Shown here piece by piece: positions 58,419 through 64,000 of a stretch of DNA of 64,000 nucleotides. The position numbers were made by a program, and so were the translations under genes. The stretch is from Carallia brachiata (Eukaryota; Streptophyta; Magnoliopsida; Malpighiales; Rhizophoraceae), in contig JADCRB010000002.1 of assembly GCA_021464245.1 (NCBI GenBank), positions 2,967,073 through 3,031,072 on the forward strand, in the 5' to 3' direction. Under the pieces are notes generated by a model, which did no database searches, was not told where the DNA came from, and was given only the letters and a program-made list of their open reading frames with translations. Position 1 is the stretch's first letter; each line of letters starts with the position of its first letter.

Positions 58419-61400
58419 ATGACTTTTGATTCTAGACAGGTCTCATTTCTTAACCCACCCAAACAAAAGTTTGTGTTTGCTGCCAACGGTACAACCACCC
58501 CGGTTATTGGGGAAGGGTCTTTATCTCTCACTGATAATTTACATTTAGATTCTGTTTTAATTGTTCCATCTCTTGATTATAATCTTTTGTCTGTGTCCCA
58601 AATAACCTCAGCCTTATCTTGTGTTGTTATTTTTTGGCCTGACTTTTGTGTCTTCAAGGACATTCGGACAAGACAGACGATTGGTTGTGGTGTTAAGAGA
58701 GGGAAGCTGTACTATTTGGATTTCATGTCATCAAGTTCAGCCAAGTTACGGCAAGCATTAGCCATGGATAATCATAAAGGAGAGGAAAAGAAGCGTGATA
58801 TCTGGTTATGGCACCGACGAATGGGGCATGCCTCATTTACTTATTTAAAAAAATTATTTCCAAGTTTATTTGAAAAAATTGATGCTTCTAGTTTTCAGTG
58901 TGACATTTGTGAACTGGCAAAAAGTCATCGCACTTCATTTCCTTTAAGTTTAAATAAAAGTCCAGTCCCTTTTATGGTTATTCATTCAGATGTTTGGGGT
59001 CCATCCAAAGTTCCTACTCTGAGTGGATCTCGTTGGTTTGTGACTTTTATTGATGACTGTACTAGGATGACTTGGGTGTGTTTATTAAAATCCAAAAGTG
59101 AGGTGAACGCGGTGTTTCAAAAATTCCACAAAATAGTTCATACACAGTATAACTCACAGATTCAAGTATTGCGCAGTGATAATGGAGATGAATATAAGAG
59201 TTCGGAACTTCAACAATATTTAGAAGCACATGGAATAATTCATCAAACTAGTTGTTCCAACACACCTCAACAAAACGGGGTGGCTGAGCGAAAAAACCGC
59301 CACTTGTTGGAGGTTGTTCGTGCTTCATTGATGGAGGCGCACATGCCATTATGTTATTGGGGAGAAGCTCTTGTCTCTGCTGCTTATTTGATCAACCGTG
59401 TACCCTCCAGTTCTAACAAGTTTCAACCACCTTTTCAAGCTCTTGCAGAAGCAGTTATTGCGCCAGTTGTCCCAAATCTGCCTCCCCATGTTTTTGGTTG
59501 TGTAGCATTTGTACACCTTCATAAACATCAGTGCAACAAGCTAACTCCTCAAGCATTGCGTTGTGTCTTTATGGGGTATGCTACTCATCAAAAAGGGTAC
59601 CGGTGTTATCATCCTCCCACTCAACGAATGTTTATCACAATGGATGTTGTTTTCCATGAAGATTCAATGTATTTTTCTGAGTCCGAATTTCAGGGGGAGC
59701 ATTCGAAAGAAATTCAGTCTCTCACTTATGATCTTGAAGATGGGGGGGACAACTTGAACATGAGTGGTATACATCTGGACTCTGACTCTAGTGGTGACTT
59801 GCAAATTAAACATGGTGACTTACAAATGGAACCAGCTAATCAGATGGTGGGTGAATCAGATTTAAGTGATCCATCTTTGAATCCAAGTGATAATAGAAGA
59901 CAAGACACTCAAGTTATGGCTCCAGCAGAACCCGAGTCCCTCAGTTTACAACCAATCGAAACACCACACCAGTTTATGTCTGAAGATGTTCTTGAGCCAC
60001 ACAAAAGGCAATTACCGCACCGTCACAACCGAGGTATCCCTAAACCCACATATGAGCCCGAGCTTTCTAGTAAAGTCAAATATCCTATGAGTCATTATGT
60101 GTCCAACCATCGTTTGTCAGAATCAAATTTGTCATTTGTAAATCAATTATCTATTGTATCTATTCCTAATAGTGTGCAGGAAGCTTTAGCTGACCCCAGG
60201 TGGAAAGCAGCAATGAATGAGGAGATGAAATCCTTACAAAAAAATGACACTTGGGAGCTGGTTGATCGACCTTCAGGAAAGATACCAGTTGGTTGTCGAT
60301 GGATTTACACTGTGAAGTACAAAGCTGATGGCACAATTGAACGCTTTAAAACGAGACTGGTGGCAAAAGGGTACACTCAAACCTATGGAATTGATTATAT
60401 GGAGACATTTGCACCTGTAGCTAAAATAAACACAGTTCGAGTTTTATTGTCTTTGGCTGCAAATTTGGATTGGCCACTACAACAGTTTGATGTGAAGAAT
60501 GCCTTTCTACATGGTGAATTATCAGAAGAAGTCTATATGGATCTCCCACCTGGATGCATGATATCAGAAAAGCATAGTCAAAAGGTGTGCAAATTAAAAA
60601 AATCATTGTATGGATTGAAACAGTCTCCGAGAGCATGGTTTGGACGATTCACAAAGTCCATGATAGCCTTTGGTTACAAACAGAGCAATTCAGACCATAC
60701 ATTGTTCTTGAAGCAGAAACAAGGAAAGGTCACTGCACTCATTGTATACGTGGATGACATGTTGGTTACAGGAAATGATCCGAGTGAGATGAAATCTCTG
60801 AAGGAGCACTTATTTCAAGAATTCGAAATGAAAGACCTTGGTCCCTTGAAATATTTTCTTGGGATTGAAGTGTCCCGATCTGATAAAGGAATCTTCTTAT
60901 CTCAAAGGAAGTATGCCTTAGAATTACTACATGAGAGTGGTATGTCAGCATGTCAACCAATTGATACACCAGTTGAAGAAGGCTTGAAATTAAATATTGA
61001 GGCAAATCAAGTGACAGTTGACAAAGGGAGATATCAGAGACTAGTTGGGAGATTAATGTACTTAGCACACACAAGACCAGACCTTGCCTATGCCTTGAGT
61101 ATTGTTAGCCAGTTTATGCATAATCCTGGAGAGCAACATATGAATGCAGTCATGCGTATTTTGAGATACTTAAAATCGGCACCTGGGAAGGGAATTTTGT
61201 TCTCTAAAAACACAAGGGAACAAAGTATAGAGGTATACACTGATGCAGATTGGGCTGGAGCAGTGGATGACAGACGTTCTACTTCGGGTTACTTTACCTT
61301 TGTGGGAGGTAATCTTGTTACATGGAGAAGCAAGAAACAAAATGTTGTTTCACGCTCAAGTGCAGAAGCCGAATATAGAGGAATGGCACTCGGAATTTGT

Positions 61401-61706
61401 GAAGCATTGTGGCTAAGATTTCTTTTGCAAGATCTAGGCTGTTCACCCAAACAACCAATCCGATTGTACTGTGATAATAAAGCAGCATGTGATATAGCTC
61501 ATAATCCAGTTCAACATGATCGGACCAAGCATGTTGAGGTAGACAGATTCTTTATCAAGGAAAAGTTGGATGAAAGGATTGTGGAGTTGCCTAAAATTCG
61601 ATCTGAAGATCAATTAGCCGATATTCTCACCAAAGCAGTCTCAAATCGGGTGTTCTCAACTTTTGTGGACAAGTTGGGCATGTGTGATATCTATGCACCA
61701 ACTTGA
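58419..61706 (+). CDS. Copia pol: protease, integrase, RT and RNase H (intact after the lesions)
   Basis: 1,095 residues from the first Met, open also upstream to 58353, so the protease motif WIIDSGATEHM (about 58389-58421) is in frame. Integrase has the HHCC zinc site (H-x-H near residues 131-138, CDIC near 161) and the catalytic triad Asp191, Asp254, Glu290, with 35 residues between the last two (DD35E). RT starts around residue 610 (NDTWELVDRPSGKIPVGCRW), with YVDD at 777-780. RNase H has Asp942 (TDADWAG) and SSAEAEYR. It ends at TGA 61704-61706. All enzymes look intact, but with no gag-pol frame they could work only through recoding or from helper elements. Confidence 0.96.
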   Translation: MTFDSRQVSFLNPPKQKFVFAANGTTTPVIGEGSLSLTDNLHLDSVLIVPSLDYNLLSVSQITSALSCVVIFWPDFCVFKDIRTRQTIGCGVKRGKLYYLDFMSSSSAKLRQALAMDNHKGEEKKRDIWLWHRRMGHASFTYLKKLFPSLFEKIDASSFQCDICELAKSHRTSFPLSLNKSPVPFMVIHSDVWGPSKVPTLSGSRWFVTFIDDCTRMTWVCLLKSKSEVNAVFQKFHKIVHTQYNSQIQVLRSDNGDEYKSSELQQYLEAHGIIHQTSCSNTPQQNGVAERKNRHLLEVVRASLMEAHMPLCYWGEALVSAAYLINRVPSSSNKFQPPFQALAEAVIAPVVPNLPPHVFGCVAFVHLHKHQCNKLTPQALRCVFMGYATHQKGYRCYHPPTQRMFITMDVVFHEDSMYFSESEFQGEHSKEIQSLTYDLEDGGDNLNMSGIHLDSDSSGDLQIKHGDLQMEPANQMVGESDLSDPSLNPSDNRRQDTQVMAPAEPESLSLQPIETPHQFMSEDVLEPHKRQLPHRHNRGIPKPTYEPELSSKVKYPMSHYVSNHRLSESNLSFVNQLSIVSIPNSVQEALADPRWKAAMNEEMKSLQKNDTWELVDRPSGKIPVGCRWIYTVKYKADGTIERFKTRLVAKGYTQTYGIDYMETFAPVAKINTVRVLLSLAANLDWPLQQFDVKNAFLHGELSEEVYMDLPPGCMISEKHSQKVCKLKKSLYGLKQSPRAWFGRFTKSMIAFGYKQSNSDHTLFLKQKQGKVTALIVYVDDMLVTGNDPSEMKSLKEHLFQEFEMKDLGPLKYFLGIEVSRSDKGIFLSQRKYALELLHESGMSACQPIDTPVEEGLKLNIEANQVTVDKGRYQRLVGRLMYLAHTRPDLAYALSIVSQFMHNPGEQHMNAVMRILRYLKSAPGKGILFSKNTREQSIEVYTDADWAGAVDDRRSTSGYFTFVGGNLVTWRSKKQNVVSRSSAEAEYRGMALGICEALWLRFLLQDLGCSPKQPIRLYCDNKAACDIAHNPVQHDRTKHVEVDRFFIKEKLDERIVELPKIRSEDQLADILTKAVSNRVFSTFVDKLGMCDIYAPT

Positions 61707-61713
61707 GGGGGAG

Positions 61714-61895
61714 TGTTGAAATATGGATTGATAATTTGTAATTAGTGCTAAGGATTCTTTCCTATTTTCTGGTAGCTTAATTGTAGGGATTGACAACTCA
61801 TAGACAGCTTGCATCTGTAGGTATTAATCTCTATATAACTGTATAACTCATTGAAAGGGAAATACAAGAAAATCTGTTTTACCATCTGTTCAAGA
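61714..61895 (+). repeat. 3' LTR of the young copia element
   Basis: 182 bp, identical to the 5' LTR by eye. Preceded by the polypurine tract at 61705-61713 and followed by CAAAT. Confidence 0.96.
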
Positions 61896-61900
61896 CAAAT

Positions 61901-62317
61901 TAGTATTTTATATAGAAAAAAATTCTTAAAATGCAACTCTCCAATAAATAACTAAATCTTGCAAGGAGTTTGTTGTCTTGGGAGTTAGTTTAGTTCTAGC
62001 TTCACTTGCAGCACTCAATACATCATGTTTCCCAACTAAAATACTTGACTCCTTTCTCTTTCCCTATTTTTGGTTGTCATTCCATACATAAAATTTTTTT
62101 CTATTAAACAAAAACAAAAGTAGTGTATCTAGAATTGTTGCAAGTGTGATTTGATGTGGCAGAAGAGGCTTAGTTCTTGATTCACAAAACTTGGATCCTT
62201 ATCCAACTATGTTTGCAACACCTAGGGAAGTCTTGTTCTTTTGATTGCCCTGAATAACAAATTAATTTGATAAGTATTTTAATTATCAAGAATGTTATTG
62301 AATTTCAAAAAATACAA
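61901..62317. other. Spacer between copia element and MULE remnant
   Basis: No gene seen. It may be the 3' non-coding part of the Mutator-like element on the minus strand, which extends from the right edge. Confidence 0.4.
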
Positions 62318-64000
62318 TTAGTTACTTATAGTGATAGTAATAGGCCTTAGCTCACTTGAAACATCAATAGGTGGAAATGGCTCACTTGGCATCACAAGAT
62401 AAGGCACTGCCTCAATTTGCATAGTAAGGTTAGCCATGGTAATATTTAGCTGAACAACATTTGCGTTTGGTGGGACATTTTTCTCAACATATTCATCATT
62501 CATAGGCCTAACATTATCATTAGGTAGGACCGCTTCTTGATTTAGATCAAATTACGCCCCTTGACTTTTTTTTCTAGACAAGTCCTTTTGTTATGTCCTT
62601 ATTTCTTACACAACTTGCATGTCATCTTCATCCCAACTTTAGACATATTAGTTGAGGTTGTTCTTTGTTGTTCCCGTTCTTCCTTCCTCTTATTTATTTT
62701 TGGTGTGCCCTTGACCTTTTGTAAGGTGGTGGAAGCAAACCCTCTTTTCTAGTGACTGGCTATTGTCTTTCACATGCCATTGGTTGCATCATGTGCTTGT
62801 ATGTCTGCAAATACTTGTCTTTTTTGTACCAATGTGCTATATAATCCTCTGGTTCATCACCTTTGTCATCTATGGCATAAAGTGCATGTGGGTATGGAAT
62901 TCTAGACAACATCTATACCCCACATTTGCAGGTTCTTTTATCTAATTTTGCAATATATCTATCCCTTACATGTCTTATTTCATAGCCCTCACGACCATTC
63001 TATTCAAGGGTACAATAATGACTTTTCTTGATGTTATTAAGGAGTTTTTTTTTTGATCCTATGACTTATAGAATTAGACCACCTAGTTGCCAAAGCTTTG
63101 TTTCTCTTCAATCACTTCATAATATACAAACGAATGTCTTCAAGCATAATAATAGTGCTTTTAGCCCTTACAAAGACAATCTTCCCATAGAAAGCTTCGC
63201 ATAAAGTTTTTGTCTACAATATCACATTTAATATTTGGGTTAAGAAAAACCTTACACCATTTTTCCTTATCTTTTTGAATATATCATTATCAGCAGTTTG
63301 ATCTTCCTCCTTTATTTCAACATCCTTGAATTAAAGTCAGCTTCATTTGTGGTTTTGACACAACTCTAAAATATTCTTTGCACTTTCAATCCCTTGTGTT
63401 TCTTCCTCAAATTGGCAAACAAGTGCCTCCCACAAAACCTATGTTCAGCACAATGAAGTTGCTCTTTTACTGCATTCTCAAGACCCTACATACGAATAAG
63501 AGTATGCTTAGTGAATAAAAAAAAAAAAAGGTTTACATAAGAATAACATCTAGATTTTTTAAAAGTGTTAGACCTTTTGCTGGTCTGACATTATTTCCAG
63601 CCAAATTCATCTGTGATGCCAAGGTCTAACTTTAACAATTGCAAGAACCAACTTTATGTTACTGTAGATTCAACGACAACTACTGCTCATGCAGTTGAAA
63701 ACATTTGGTTATTTGCATCTCGATCCAAATCAGCTAATATCTTACCCTTAACAACCCTTTTCAAGAAACACCTATCAATTCTAATTACTCTCGTACACCT
63801 TGCTAAATATCCTTTCTTGCAACAATGAAATGCAAAGTACATCTTATCAAATTCTAGCAATCCCCTTCCAATAGCAGGTTTAACATACATCAAATCAATT
63901 GTTGTGCCTGGGTTACTCCGTTCAATTTTTGCTTTGTAGTCCCACAACTTCTTATAATCCTTCTTTGCATCTCCTCTCAACTATTGCACAATAATAGTTT
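62318..64000 (-). pseudogene. Mutator-like (MuDR) transposase remnant, truncated by window edge
   Basis: The open piece 63980-63687 carries the MULE transposase start region: KKDYKKLWDYKAKIERSNPG, MYFAFHCCKKGYL, and RVIRIDRCFLK where the Asp is the first catalytic residue, then LADLDRDANNQMF. Farther downstream, at about 62980-62840, a SWIM-type zinc motif is recognised in broken frame (CKC...YPHA; one expected Cys is Tyr), then LPPPYKR and a C-terminal CX2CX4HX4C knuckle with an internal stop (about 62625-62580). Several stops show decay. No TIR was seen on the left, and the right end lies outside the window. Confidence 0.8.

Larger units (their letters stand above)
56975..61895 (+). mobile_element. 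Young Ty1/copia LTR retrotransposon with identical LTRs
   Basis: 4,921 bp bounded by CAAAT target duplications (56970-56974 and 61896-61900). The two 182-bp LTRs appear identical base for base. The primer-binding site TGGTATCAGAGC (57157-57168) directly follows the 5' LTR and fits initiator-Met tRNA. A polypurine tract GAGGGGGAG ends just before the 3' LTR. Gag, zinc knuckle, protease, integrase, RT and RNase H follow in copia order. The LTR begins TG but ends GA, set by both the duplication and the PBS, so the ends are the non-canonical TG...GA type. Two frameshifts and a stop break gag-pol. Confidence 0.97.

Overview
The window is nuclear DNA from a flowering plant, most likely a dicot and perhaps woody. 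It is AT-rich, and its genes have many short exons with GT-AG introns. It is crowded with plant-type Ty1/copia elements, Mutator- and hAT-like DNA elements, SINE-like repeats and an endogenous caulimovirid fragment. Nothing in the sequence fixes the species. Base identities were read by eye; no search was run.

Three host genes can be rebuilt exon by exon with an open frame throughout. (1) On the minus strand at 12.2-17.4 kb, nine exons encode a 902-residue U-box E3 ligase with USP, coiled-coil, kinase and U-box parts (PUB32/PUB33 type). (2) On the plus strand at 34.4-38.9 kb, ten exons encode a 440-residue homologue of PRD3/PAIR1, needed for meiotic double-strand-break formation; one of its introns appears to be GC-AG. 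(3) On the plus strand at 49.8-53.2 kb, six coding exons encode a 921-residue TRM (TON1-recruiting-motif) / DUF4378 protein, preceded by a 5'UTR intron and a 9-codon uORF. The three do not form a pathway and are separate transcription units.

Most of the rest is mobile DNA. At 1.7-6.6 kb lies an old, decayed but structurally complete copia element with LTRs and the target duplication CGTAT. At 7.0-12.2 kb are two related TIR elements with CT-rich interiors; the second carries a nested 2-kb element with TIRs of about 440 bp and ends 44 bp from the PUB stop codon. At 19-25 kb are small repeats, including a tandem duplication and a GC-rich GGGACGGG repeat. At 27.4-28.6 kb is a copia 3' remnant. 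At 29.8-33.7 kb is a minus-strand fragment of an endogenous pararetrovirus (petuvirus/florendovirus-like), with ATT microsatellites at or near both ends. At 53.8-55.1 kb a TIR element contains about 1 kb of GA-rich minisatellite. At 57.0-61.9 kb is a very young copia element with identical 182-bp LTRs whose gag-pol frame is nevertheless broken three times. At 62.3-64.0 kb a decayed Mutator-type transposase runs off the right edge.

I see no CRISPR array, no rRNA and no convincing tRNA, and no coherent undescribed multi-gene system. The most interesting signals are structural: nested elements, repeat-targeted viral integration, a duplicated catalytic motif, and a young but disabled retrotransposon.
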